A stretch of DNA of 8,530 bases from Clostridiales bacterium UBA7011 (GCA_002449635.1 DJXF01000108.1:1-8530); one strand, 5' to 3'. Counted from the first letter of the stretch, positions 1 to 6,562 are shown. Translations and numbers: made by a program. Notes: a model not told the origin generated them from the sequence alone.

Positions 1-64
1 CACGCAAATCCCCTGCTGTCAACAAGAATTTTTGTTTTTCTCTCTTTTTATTGAAACAGAAGCA
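1..64. other. AT-rich gene-free left edge
   Basis: No gene is visible here. The plus strand is T-rich at about 29-50. On the minus strand a perfect -35-like TTGACA lies at 22-17. Any matching -10 would fall just outside the window, so a leftward promoter can be neither supported nor excluded. A weak AACAA/TTGTT dyad near 21-38 is too short to call a terminator. Confidence 0.3.
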
Positions 65-93
65 GGGCGGCTCGCAAAGACCGCGGGCCGCCC
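65..93 (-). terminator. Probable terminator of iolG
   Basis: GGGCGGC at 65-71 pairs with GCCGCCC at 87-93. The stem continues inward with CGC/GCG (73-75 with 83-85) around one C/A mismatch on the minus strand. The loop is 7 bases. It lies about 30 bases past the iolG stop. The tract after it on the minus strand is only moderately T-rich, so termination may be incomplete or need a factor. Confidence 0.55.
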
Positions 94-123
94 CAATAGA
101 TCGGATCAATTCCGAGCTAATTC

Positions 124-1137
124 TTACAGTTCAACAACCTTGCCGGACTTCCATGCTTCGGTCGTACCAAATGCAATCGCCGTGGACTTTGTGCCGTCGT
201 AAACGGTTACGCCCGGCTTTCTGTTCTCACAGATGCAGTCAATAAACTCCTGCATCTCAAGCAGATATGCCTCGCTGAAGCGCTGCGGGAATCCTTCGAC
301 GCATTCTGTGACGACACCGTTTGTGTTGTACAGGATTGCCAGATTCTTTTCCGGAACCGGGCTGATGCGGATGCTGCCCTCGGTACCGATGATTTCCGTT
401 TCAACATGATAGCCATGCGGCGCGGTGCGTCCGACGTGAATGACGCCGATTCCGCCGTTCTTAAACTTATAGGTTGCAACTGCAGTTTCGTCATCGCCGA
501 CTGCCTTGAACTCCGGATGTTTAAAGGTAGAACCGATTGCGTAAACTTCTGTCGGCTCGTCCTCGAGGAACCAGCGCATCAGATCAATGTCATGAACTGC
601 CATATCAATAATGATACCGCCGGAGGTTGCCGCAAACTTGATCGAGCCCTCTACCAGTGCTTCCGGATCAATGCCGGTTGCCTTTACCATATACGGTGTG
701 CCGATCGCGCCCTCCTTAATCTTCTGCTTTGCGTAGGCATAAGAGGCGTCATAACGGCGCATGAAGCCGAGGAAAAATACCTTGTCCGGGTTGCGCTCAA
801 CTGCGGCTTCTGCCTGCTTGCACTCCTCCAGATTGACGCCCAGCGGCTTGTCGGAGAATACATGCTTGCCGGCATCCAGAGCTGCCTCAATCTGCCAGCA
901 ATGCTCAGAGGAAGTAGTGACAATGGCAACGGCATCGATGTCGGCCTTTGCGAGCATCTCACGGAAATCGGTGTAGACATCGGTTACGCCCAGGACGTCC
1001 TTTGCATACTCCAGCTCAGCCGGAGCGATGGAGCAGGCAGCAGTCAGCTCTGCATTCGGGATTTTGAATGCAATATTGTTTGCATGTACCTTGCCGAGAC
1101 GGCCGAGTCCCGCGATGCCAACTTTGATCTTTTTCAT
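124..1137 (-). CDS. iolG: Gfo/Idh/MocA oxidoreductase, probable inositol 2-dehydrogenase
   Basis: A cytoplasmic NAD(P)-dependent sugar or polyol dehydrogenase of 337 residues, the usual family length. The N-terminal Rossmann fold has the dinucleotide-binding GIAGLGRLG motif at residues 8-15. The family motif SDKP gives the catalytic Lys97. GGIIIDMAVHDID in the C-terminal alpha/beta domain gives Asp178 and His182. Lys97 and the D-x3-H spacing fit the Lys/Asp/His triad known from Bacillus subtilis IolG. The expected reaction is myo-inositol to scyllo-inosose with reduction of NAD+. The family is broad, however, and related enzymes use scyllo-inositol, glucose derivatives or other polyols, so the substrate is inferred. 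The ATG has a good site, GGAGGT at 1144-1149, 6 bases upstream. No other iol genes lie in the window. It is divergent from a LacI-family regulator that may control it. Confidence 0.85.
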   Translation of the reverse strand: MKKIKVGIAGLGRLGKVHANNIAFKIPNAELTAACSIAPAELEYAKDVLGVTDVYTDFREMLAKADIDAVAIVTTSSEHCWQIEAALDAGKHVFSDKPLGVNLEECKQAEAAVERNPDKVFFLGFMRRYDASYAYAKQKIKEGAIGTPYMVKATGIDPEALVEGSIKFAATSGGIIIDMAVHDIDLMRWFLEDEPTEVYAIGSTFKHPEFKAVGDDETAVATYKFKNGGIGVIHVGRTAPHGYHVETEIIGTEGSIRISPVPEKNLAILYNTNGVVTECVEGFPQRFSEAYLLEMQEFIDCICENRKPGVTVYDGTKSTAIAFGTTEAWKSGKVVEL

Positions 1138-1143
1138 GACAAT

Positions 1144-1149
1144 ACCTCC
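1144..1149 (-). promoter_or_regulatory. Ribosome binding site of iolG
   Basis: On the minus strand this reads GGAGGT, 6 bases before the ATG at 1137, and it fixes the start. Confidence 0.75.
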
Positions 1150-1214
1150 AAATTCCTTTGATTTTTATGTGTTTCTTTGTGCGTTTTGTTCTCTGTGCTT
1201 TTCTTACTGTAACC

Positions 1215-1243
1215 ATTGTATGTCGCTCTGAATTGGAAGTCAA
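1215..1243 (-). promoter_or_regulatory. Vegetative (sigma-A type) promoter of iolG
   Basis: On the minus strand a -35 TTGACT (1243-1238) is separated by exactly 17 bases from a -10 TACAAT (1220-1215). Each box differs from the consensus at one position. Transcription would start near 1208, giving a leader of about 70 bases. I see no operator-like repeat overlapping these boxes. Confidence 0.7.
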
Positions 1244-1309
1244 TATGTGCAAAACAGCTTTGTATACCTGCCCTAAAAGTATTTTTTTCTTCATACAATC
1301 TTCACAGAG

Positions 1310-1358
1310 AAACCCGTCGGATTTCAAAAAAAACCCGTGACGCGTGACAAAACGCGTC
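1310..1358 (+). promoter_or_regulatory. Candidate operator cluster upstream of the LacI-family gene
   Basis: A perfect inverted repeat, GACGCGT (1339-1345), 6-base spacer, ACGCGTC (1352-1358), sits just upstream of the regulator gene. Each arm contains the 6-bp palindrome ACGCGT. Upstream, AAACCCGT occurs at 1310-1317 and again at 1331-1338, 21 bases or two helical turns apart. AAACGCGT at 1350-1357 is a one-mismatch third copy. The repeat overlaps the likely -35 region of the regulator's promoter, which fits self-repression. The protein that binds is inferred from position only. Confidence 0.5.
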
Positions 1359-1373
1359 CTGATGTGATAGACT
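1344..1373 (+). promoter_or_regulatory. Possible promoter of the LacI-family gene
   Basis: GTGACA (1344-1349) resembles a -35 box, and TAGACT (1368-1373) follows after 18 bases as a -10. Transcription would begin about 1380, directly at the ribosome binding site, so the leader would be very short. Both boxes are imperfect. Confidence 0.35.
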
Positions 1374-1380
1374 GGAGGAA

Positions 1381-1387
1381 AAGGAGG
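1381..1387 (+). promoter_or_regulatory. Ribosome binding site of the LacI-family gene
   Basis: AAGGAGG lies 8 bases before the ATG at 1396, a near-ideal Shine-Dalgarno site that supports this start. Confidence 0.8.
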
Positions 1388-1395
1388 CGGGAACA

Positions 1396-2406
1396 ATGAA
1401 GCATACCGTCCGAAGCATCGCCGCCCTCGCGGGTGTTTCCCGCGGCACAGTCAGCCGGGTACTCAACAACCAGCCGGATGTCAGGCCGGAGGTTCGCGCC
1501 CGCGTACTGCGCATTATCGACGAGACCGGTTACCGCAAAGACAATCGTTTTTCCGGCGAGGCGGCCATCTGCATCGGTGTCATTGTCACGTTCTGGGAGG
1601 ATGAATACTTCATCAACAGCACATTACAGGGCATCAGCATGGCATCGCGCGAAATCAATGCTGCCAAAGTCAAGCTCGAAATCCGGCGCATGAACAGCCG
1701 CTCGGACGAGGAATTTATTCGCGTCTGTGAAGAAATGCTCGAGCTCGGCGTGCGCGGTCTGGTGCTCAATGTTCCGGACAACATTTATATTGCGGCAGAA
1801 ATCGAACGGCTGCATCAAGCCGGAATTGTCGTTGTCACCTACAATTCCGATCTGCCGGAAAGCCGCCGCACCTGTCATGTCGGGCAGGATCTGCTGAAAT
1901 CCGGCAGGATTGCGGCCGGCCTGATGGCGCGGTGCATTTCTCCGCGCGACCATATTCTTGTCATCACCGGCAATCTGGAATTTCGTTCGCACCGCGTCCG
2001 GATTGACGGATTTCTTCAGCATTTACAGGCACTCGGCTTTTCCTCCGACTGCTATTCTCTGGCAGAATGCTACGAAAAATATGATCTGACCTATGACACC
2101 GTGCGCCGTGCACTGGAACGCGACCCGCATCTGCGCGGCATCTATATGGGAACGGAGGATGTGCGCGCCTGTGTCGATGCACTCGCCGGAACAAGACGGC
2201 GCACCGCTGTTGTCGTGAACGATCTGACGCCGGTTGCCCGGCGTGCACTGCGCAGCGGGCGCATTGATTTTGTTGTCGAGCAGGATTTTTCCAAGCAGGT
2301 ATACCGCGCCATATTGATTCTGCACGAACTGCTTGTCTACGGTCACCGGATCAAGCATCCGATTGAATACGTCAACACGTCTATTGTCACACGCGAGCTG
2401 CTTTGA
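1396..2406 (+). CDS. LacI-family transcriptional regulator
   Basis: A 336-residue DNA-binding regulator of normal family length. Residues 4-25 form the LacI helix-turn-helix, with recognition helix VSRGTVSRVLN. Residues about 58-330 form a periplasmic-binding-protein-like sensor domain of the type-4 (ribose-like) class, including VGQDLLKSGRIAAG at about 154-167, a segment typical of ligand-binding members. The effector is probably a sugar or polyol. The hinge after GYRKDN (residues 45-50) is unusual. It lacks the A-R-x-L pattern whose leucine normally wedges into the minor groove. The gene is divergent from iolG, so it may control inositol or related polyol use. It may also control itself through the repeat at 1339-1358. 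Neither ligand nor target can be read from the sequence. No strong terminator separates it from the sigK-like gene 108 bases downstream. Confidence 0.88.
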   Translation: MKHTVRSIAALAGVSRGTVSRVLNNQPDVRPEVRARVLRIIDETGYRKDNRFSGEAAICIGVIVTFWEDEYFINSTLQGISMASREINAAKVKLEIRRMNSRSDEEFIRVCEEMLELGVRGLVLNVPDNIYIAAEIERLHQAGIVVVTYNSDLPESRRTCHVGQDLLKSGRIAAGLMARCISPRDHILVITGNLEFRSHRVRIDGFLQHLQALGFSSDCYSLAECYEKYDLTYDTVRRALERDPHLRGIYMGTEDVRACVDALAGTRRRTAVVVNDLTPVARRALRSGRIDFVVEQDFSKQVYRAILILHELLVYGHRIKHPIEYVNTSIVTRELL

Positions 2407-2427
2407 ACGGTCTTTCTGACACCGTTC
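2405..2427 (+). terminator. Weak hairpin after the LacI-family gene
   Basis: GAACGGT (2405-2411) pairs perfectly with ACCGTTC (2421-2427) around a 9-base loop and overlaps the stop codon. No T-run follows directly. The first (CGTTTTT) is about 20 bases away, so it is at best a weak terminator or an mRNA end stabiliser. Confidence 0.3.
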
Positions 2428-2485
2428 GCAATCTGTCCCTCGTTTTTACAGCGCCCTTCTTTTTCATTCAGGAACCGGACAGCGC

Positions 2486-2509
2486 GAATGCGCATATGCT
2501 GAAGCATTC
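2486..2509 (+). repeat. Overlapping inverted repeats just before the sigK-like start
   Basis: GAATGC (2486-2491) pairs with GCATTC (2504-2509) across 12 bases. A competing dyad, ATGCT-GA-AGCAT, lies at 2496-2507, and the 8-bp palindrome GCATATGC at 2492-2499. The two pairings share the 3' arm and cannot coexist. They end 5 bases before the GTG at 2515. The function is unknown. Confidence 0.35.
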
Positions 2510-2514
2510 TCTCT

Positions 2515-3225
2515 GTGAAAGGTTGGATTGATGTGCTGTTTTCTGTGACAACAGCGCTGCTTTGCGGTGCAGCCCTGTGTATTTTGCGCGTATCCTCTCC
2601 CTCAGGCTCCTTCCCCCGCCCGCTGAGCGCCGAGCAGGAGTCCGCCTGTATCGAGGCAATGCTTCGCGGCGACCGGCAGGCGCGCGAAAAACTCATTGAA
2701 CACAATCTGCGGCTTGTCGCACACATTGTCAAAAAATACTACTCCTCTTCAGCCGATGCCGACGATCTGATTTCCATCGGCACCATCGGGCTGATTAAAG
2801 GTGTTTCCACCTTTGACCCGGGCAAAAATGTCCGTCTGGCAACCTACATCTCGCGCTGTATTGAAAATGAAATCCTGATGTTTTTCCGCGCATCCAAAAA
2901 GCTGTCGCACGAGGTCTCGCTCGAAGAGCCGATTGAATCGGACGGTGACGGCAGCTCCCTTGCGCTGATGGATGTGCTCAGCTGTACAGATGATGCGCTC
3001 GAGCAGGTCGAGCTGAGTGACCATTTCCAGCAGGTTTCCCGTGCGCTGCCTGTTTTGGAGCCGCGGGAACGGGAAATTATTGCCCTGCGGTACGGGCTGA
3101 ACGGACGCACGCCCCTGACACAGCGCGAAACGGCGCAGCGATACGGCATTTCCCGCTCCTATGTCTCGCGCATTGAGAAAAAAGCGCTCAAAAAGCTGCG
3201 CATCGAAATGGAACGCCAGCCATAG
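2515..3225 (+). CDS. sigK: Sporulation sigma factor, pro-sigma-K type
   Basis: A 236-residue sigma-70 family factor of sigma-K type, expected to direct late mother-cell transcription during spore formation. Residues 7-24 are a hydrophobic N-terminal segment like the membrane-bound pro-sequence that SpoIVFB removes in Bacillus. FPRPLSAEQE at 33-42 matches the conserved junction after it (FPQPLSSSEE in B. subtilis, from memory). Region 2 follows: IEHNLRLVAHIVKKY at 61-75, core-binding DLISIGTIGLIKG at 84-96, then ATYISRCIENEILM at 109-122. Region 4 is at about 181-229, with the helix-turn-helix TQRETAQRYGISRSYVSRIE. The reading frame is intact, with no skin-type interruption. There is no suitable ATG: the first in-frame one is residue 49 and would remove conserved sequence. 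I kept GTG 2515. GTG 2533, preceded by AAAGG at 2518-2522, is an alternative that shortens the protein by 6 residues. Sigma-E could be excluded less firmly than sigma-F/G, but the pro-sequence junction favours sigma-K. Confidence 0.85.
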   Translation: MKGWIDVLFSVTTALLCGAALCILRVSSPSGSFPRPLSAEQESACIEAMLRGDRQAREKLIEHNLRLVAHIVKKYYSSSADADDLISIGTIGLIKGVSTFDPGKNVRLATYISRCIENEILMFFRASKKLSHEVSLEEPIESDGDGSSLALMDVLSCTDDALEQVELSDHFQQVSRALPVLEPREREIIALRYGLNGRTPLTQRETAQRYGISRSYVSRIEKKALKKLRIEMERQP

Positions 3226-3232
3226 CAGGCGG

Positions 3233-3261
3233 TTGCGGCAGGCCGCGAAATCTGATACACT
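3233..3261 (+). promoter_or_regulatory. Promoter of the HAD hydrolase gene
   Basis: TTGCGG (3233-3238), a 17-base spacer, then TACACT (3256-3261) with an upstream TG at 3253-3254 forming an extended -10. The start would be near 3268, leaving a leader of about 27 bases. The promoter lies wholly between the sigK-like stop and the HAD gene, so the HAD gene can be expressed independently of sporulation. Confidence 0.6.
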
Positions 3262-3282
3262 CATAGCAGGAATCCCGCACAC

Positions 3283-3287
3283 AGGAG
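3283..3287 (+). promoter_or_regulatory. Ribosome binding site of the HAD hydrolase gene
   Basis: AGGAG lies 7 bases before the ATG at 3295. An out-of-frame ATG at 3290 lies too close to it to compete. Confidence 0.65.
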
Positions 3288-3294
3288 CAATGCT

Positions 3295-3945
3295 ATGAAG
3301 AATTATCTTTTTTTTGACCTCGACGGAACGCTGACCGATTCCGCCGCAGGCATCACCGGCTGCGTTGTCCACGCACTGAAAAAGCAAAACCGGCCGATTC
3401 CGGATGACGATACCCTGCGTCGTTTTATCGGCCCTCCGCTGATTGACAGCTTTCAGAACATCACCGGAATGAATGCCGAACAGGCCGGCCGCGCTGTCCG
3501 CGATTACCGCGAACGCTATTCGACGATCGGTTTGTTTGAAAACCGCGCCTATGACGGCATCATCGAGGTTCTCGCCGAGGTCAAGCGCACAGGAAAGCAT
3601 CTGTTTATCGTCACCAGCAAGCCGGAGGAATACTCGGTGCGCATTGCAGAGCGTTTCGGACTGTCACCCTATTTTGAGCAGATCTGCGGCGCGACACTCG
3701 ACGGGCGCATCAATGAAAAGCGCGATGTCGTGGCCATGGCGCTGCGCCGCGCAGGCAATCCTGCGCCGTCCGAGGTGGAAATGATCGGCGACCGCATGCA
3801 CGATGTCGAGGGCGCACGCGCCAATGGCATCGAATGTACCTATGTGTTATATGGTTTCGGCACGCGCGCGGAGGCCGAAGCGCACCGCGCCGCACATATT
3901 GTGGAAACCATAGACGATCTGCGCCGTCACCTGCTTTCGCTCTGA
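3295..3945 (+). CDS. HAD-superfamily hydrolase, phosphoglycolate-phosphatase-like
   Basis: A 216-residue cytoplasmic phosphatase of HAD subfamily I. Motif I is DLDGTLTDS at residues 8-16, with nucleophile Asp8 and acid/base Asp10. Residues about 18-85 are the helical cap. Motif II is VTSKP at 106-110. Lys142 in EKRD is the motif III lysine, and GDRMHD at 165-170 is motif IV with the Mg-binding acidic residues. All catalytic residues are present. Relatives include Gph, pyrophosphatase PpaX and 5'-nucleotidase-like enzymes. The spacing and the GPPL motif at 46-49 are common in Clostridial proteins annotated as phosphoglycolate phosphatase, but the substrate cannot be assigned. It lies 69 bases after the sigK-like gene with its own promoter and is followed by a strong terminator. 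Confidence 0.85.
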   Translation: MKNYLFFDLDGTLTDSAAGITGCVVHALKKQNRPIPDDDTLRRFIGPPLIDSFQNITGMNAEQAGRAVRDYRERYSTIGLFENRAYDGIIEVLAEVKRTGKHLFIVTSKPEEYSVRIAERFGLSPYFEQICGATLDGRINEKRDVVAMALRRAGNPAPSEVEMIGDRMHDVEGARANGIECTYVLYGFGTRAEAEAHRAAHIVETIDDLRRHLLSL

Positions 3946-3966
3946 AAAAACAATCCGGTTATGAAA

Positions 3967-4004
3967 AAACGCCGTCCTTCCGGTCTGCTCCGGGGACGGC
4001 GTTT
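3967..4004. terminator. Bidirectional intrinsic terminator between HAD gene and ade
   Basis: An 11-bp perfect stem, AAACGCCGTCC (3967-3977) with GGACGGCGTTT (3994-4004), encloses a 16-base loop. On the plus strand it is followed by TCCGTTTTTC. On the minus strand the stem runs into TTTTTT (3969-3964). It can therefore end both converging transcripts. Confidence 0.88.
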
Positions 4005-4015
4005 CCGTTTTTCTG

Positions 4016-5722
4016 TTATACCTCGATAAACTTCATCTGTTCGACGTCAAACAGGCCGCGCGGCGTGATGCGCAGAGAGGGAATGACCGGAAGCGCGAGG
4101 AAAGAGAGCAGAATCAGCGGAGAAATGCCTTCCGGCACACCCATTTCATGGGCTGCCGCGATCATGGCGGCCAGCTCGGACTGCACCGCATCAAAGCCCG
4201 CATCACTCATCAGACCCATGATGGGCAGGCCGACGGTATAACGGATTTTCCCGCCGGAAACGAGTGTGTATCCGCCGCCGATTTCCCGCAGATGTGCGGC
4301 CGCAAGCATCATATCTTCATCATTGTCGCCGATGACCGACAGATTATGGCTGTCGTGCGCAACCGTTGACGCAATCGCTCCGCCGTGCAGGCAGAAGCCC
4401 GCGACCGCACCCACGCCGACGCGTCCGGTGTTGTGATGGCGTTCAACGACGATCATTTTGCTGAATTCTCCCTCCGGCACAAACAGACCGTTTTTCTGCG
4501 GCAGTGCCGCTGTTTCCTTTTGGGTGACCAGGGTATTGGGAATGACGCGAATCACCGAACTGGTCTGTCCCACCGGCAGGCGAAGCTGCTCTTCGCGCAC
4601 CGGCCGGCAATGAACGGTACTGCGCAACGGGCTGTTCTGCGGCAGCTTGGGCTGTGCATGAAAATCGCTCACATCGCGTCCGCAGTGATACACCGCATGC
4701 AGCTTTACCGTTTTCAGATCATCCAGAACGACAATATCCGCCTGCAGACCCGGCGCAATGGCGCCCAGACGATGATGCAGTCCGTAGTGCCGCGCCGTGT
4801 TGATGGTCGCCATGCGGATTGCGTCAACCGGGGACATGCCGCAGGCAATCGCCTTGCGCACGCAGTGATCGATGTGACCCTCCGCGTGAATATCCTCTAT
4901 GTGCTTGTCATCCGTGCAGAAGGAAAAGCCATCCAGCGCCAGTCCGTGTGCGAGAATCCCGCGCACAATCGGTTCCAGATTGCGCGCCGCACTGCCCTCA
5001 CGCACATGAATGTGCATGCCGAGCCGCCGTTTTTCCTGCACCTCTTCATAGCTGGAGCACTCGTGATCGTTCGTAATTCCCGCCAGAACATAGGCGTTCA
5101 AATCGTTTCCGCTCAATCCCGGCGCATGACCGTCCTTCGGCTTTCCGTCAAACAGGGCAAGCTTCTCCGTCATCCTCGGCGCAGCATTGACGGTCGATAC
5201 ATAGTCCATGACCTCGCCGAGTCCCAGAATGCGCGGATGATCCAAATAACTGCGCATTTCCTGCGCATCAAAGGTGCAGCCGTTGTCCTCAAACGGCAGC
5301 GACGGCACGCAGGACGGCATCATGACAAACACATTTGCCGGAACATCTTCGGTTTCATCCAAAAGATAATCAATCCCCGCCGCACCGCTGACATTTGCCG
5401 CCTCGTGCGGATCGACAATATAGGTTGTCGTCCCGCAGCGCACTGCCTGCTCGACCAGCTCCGCGGGTGTAACCATAGTAGATTCCATATGGATATGTCC
5501 GTCAATCAGGCCGGGGCAGAGATATTTTCCCGTCAGGTCAATTTCCTTTTCCCCCACATAGCTGTCTCCGACTCCCACAATGATGCCCTTCGTGACCGCA
5601 ACATTCGTTTTTAACAGTTCTCCGGTAAACACGTTTACCACAGTTCCCCCGCGAAACACCAGTTCCGCCGGAACTTCGCCGCGCGCCGCGCGCGCCAGTT
5701 CAGAAAAATGTGTAAATTCCAT
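4016..5722 (-). CDS. ade: Adenine deaminase
   Basis: Hydrolyses adenine to hypoxanthine and ammonia in the purine salvage pathway, in the cytoplasm. The 568-residue length is normal for the bacterial Ade family of metal-dependent amidohydrolases. The metal-binding PGLIDGHIHMEST motif at about residues 71-83 has His76 and His78. DPHEAANV at about 106-113 follows, then GLSGNDLNAYVLAGITNDHE at about 206-225 and CTDDKHIED, which carries metal/active-site acids. The C-terminal Ade domain shows GAIASTVAHDSHNLSVIG at about 452-469, typical of the family. I chose the ATG at 5722 because GAGGAG at 5734-5729 sits 6 bases upstream. A GTG at 5743 would add 7 residues but overlap the preceding gene's stop and has no better site. 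It follows the metallo-hydrolase gene by 27 bases, so the two are probably co-transcribed. It ends at the bidirectional terminator. Confidence 0.95.
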   Translation of the reverse strand: MEFTHFSELARAARGEVPAELVFRGGTVVNVFTGELLKTNVAVTKGIIVGVGDSYVGEKEIDLTGKYLCPGLIDGHIHMESTMVTPAELVEQAVRCGTTTYIVDPHEAANVSGAAGIDYLLDETEDVPANVFVMMPSCVPSLPFEDNGCTFDAQEMRSYLDHPRILGLGEVMDYVSTVNAAPRMTEKLALFDGKPKDGHAPGLSGNDLNAYVLAGITNDHECSSYEEVQEKRRLGMHIHVREGSAARNLEPIVRGILAHGLALDGFSFCTDDKHIEDIHAEGHIDHCVRKAIACGMSPVDAIRMATINTARHYGLHHRLGAIAPGLQADIVVLDDLKTVKLHAVYHCGRDVSDFHAQPKLPQNSPLRSTVHCRPVREEQLRLPVGQTSSVIRVIPNTLVTQKETAALPQKNGLFVPEGEFSKMIVVERHHNTGRVGVGAVAGFCLHGGAIASTVAHDSHNLSVIGDNDEDMMLAAAHLREIGGGYTLVSGGKIRYTVGLPIMGLMSDAGFDAVQSELAAMIAAAHEMGVPEGISPLILLSFLALPVIPSLRITPRGLFDVEQMKFIEV

Positions 5723-5728
5723 CGCTCT

Positions 5729-5734
5729 CTCCTC
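5729..5734 (-). promoter_or_regulatory. Ribosome binding site that decides the ade start
   Basis: On the minus strand this reads GAGGAG, 6 bases before ATG 5722. It favours that ATG over the upstream in-frame GTG at 5743. Confidence 0.7.
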
Positions 5735-5749
5735 TTTCTGCACAAGCTG

Positions 5750-6550
5750 TCATAGTTCCAGCGTCTCCAGATCGTCCGGAACAAACAAATTTCCGGAAAA
5801 ATACGTCCGGCCCTCTGCCAGATACCATTCCTTTCGGTTTTGTATTGTCTTGTCCTCCGTGTGATACAGTACCAGATTGTGTACGCCGAGCTGCTGCGCA
5901 AGCTCCGCGGCATCCTTCACCGTTGAATGATGCTTTTCGTACGGCCGGAACTCCTCTGCCTGTCCGTGCAGGCAGAATGCCTCATGCAGCAGCCATGTGC
6001 ACCCTTCTGCATACGGACGCTCGCAGGCGTTGTACGGCTCATCGCCGCAGCAGGTGAGCGTCTTGCCGCCGTCCAGCTTGACAGAAAAGCCGAACTGCTT
6101 TGCCTTTGTGGACTGAATGTCAAAAAACGTGACTGCCCATCCATTGATGCTGCGCGTTTCCCCGTCTTCCACGGCAATCAGATGCAGGCGCCTGCCGATA
6201 AATCTCGTTTCCTTTTTGCGAAGCAGCCTGTGTGCCAGCTCATCGAGCAGCGCAATCACTTCATGGTGCCCGTAAATATTGGCTTCGCCCGAATAGGTGC
6301 CCTGATTCATATGCTGACAGATCATGCGCATCATCCATACAATGCCCATCAGATGGTCGAGATGCTTGTGGGTGACGAAGATTTCGCGCATCTGCATCCA
6401 GTCCAGACCCGCACGCTTGAGCTGACGAAGCACCGTATTTCCCCCGCCGCCGTCAACCATAAAATGGCGGTTGTCCTCACTCAGCACAAAGCAGGTGTTG
6501 TAGCATTCCGTCACCAGTGCATTTCCCGTTCCCAGCATCGTCAGTTTCAT
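5750..6550 (-). CDS. Metallo-beta-lactamase-fold hydrolase, RNase Z-like
   Basis: A 266-residue cytoplasmic metallo-hydrolase. The N-terminal MKLTMLGTGNA is the typical beta-strand and GTG turn of the RNase Z/ElaC-like branch. The zinc-binding THKHLDH motif at 60-66 gives His61, His63, Asp65 and His66. Further metal ligands are probably Asp170 (CCGDEP) and His230 (YHTED). LLHEAF at 187-192 and KHHST at 206-210 match the HEA and HST motifs of RNase Z relatives. It is shorter than typical RNase Z (about 300 or more), and I see no clear tRNA-binding exosite arm, so it may instead cut another phosphodiester or ester. The start is ATG 6550, because AGGAGAGG lies at 6562-6555. A further upstream in-frame start at 6583 lacks a site and lies around the predicted transcription start. 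It is the first gene of an operon with ade. Confidence 0.8.
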   Translation of the reverse strand: MKLTMLGTGNALVTECYNTCFVLSEDNRHFMVDGGGGNTVLRQLKRAGLDWMQMREIFVTHKHLDHLMGIVWMMRMICQHMNQGTYSGEANIYGHHEVIALLDELAHRLLRKKETRFIGRRLHLIAVEDGETRSINGWAVTFFDIQSTKAKQFGFSVKLDGGKTLTCCGDEPYNACERPYAEGCTWLLHEAFCLHGQAEEFRPYEKHHSTVKDAAELAQQLGVHNLVLYHTEDKTIQNRKEWYLAEGRTYFSGNLFVPDDLETLEL

Positions 6551-6554
6551 GTAG

Positions 6555-6562
6555 CCTCTCCT
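6555..6562 (-). promoter_or_regulatory. Ribosome binding site that decides the metallo-hydrolase start
   Basis: On the minus strand AGGAGAGG precedes ATG 6550. The AGGAG part is 7 bases from the codon, which rules against the longer start at 6583. Confidence 0.75.

Noticed and set aside
406..1161. A 251-codon open frame on the plus strand opposite iolG
   Set aside because: The composition is Cys-rich and low-information with no domain, while the opposite strand carries a complete dehydrogenase with catalytic residues, promoter and ribosome binding site.
1209..1222. Possible catabolite-response (cre) site TGTAACCATTGTAT at the iolG promoter
   Set aside because: It lacks the central CG and several conserved positions of the cre consensus. 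The resemblance is largely the -10 box itself.
2461..2514. Possible sigma-E-type promoter for sigK around CATATGCT (2493-2500)
   Set aside because: The -10-like match is partial and no suitable -35 element lies at the right distance.
2749..3600. A 283-codon minus-strand frame across sigK and the HAD gene
   Set aside because: It spans two unrelated, well-supported genes and the promoter between them, has no recognisable domain, and is explained as a shadow of their coding pattern.
3967..4004. Long-loop inverted repeat considered as a mobile-element or repeat-family trace
   Set aside because: Its place between converging genes and the T-runs on both sides are fully explained by a bidirectional terminator.
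4385..5614. A 409-codon open frame on the plus strand opposite ade
   Set aside because: Its translation is rich in Arg, His and Gln, shows no recognisable domain and has no ribosome binding site. It is a mirror of the codon use of the well-supported ade gene.
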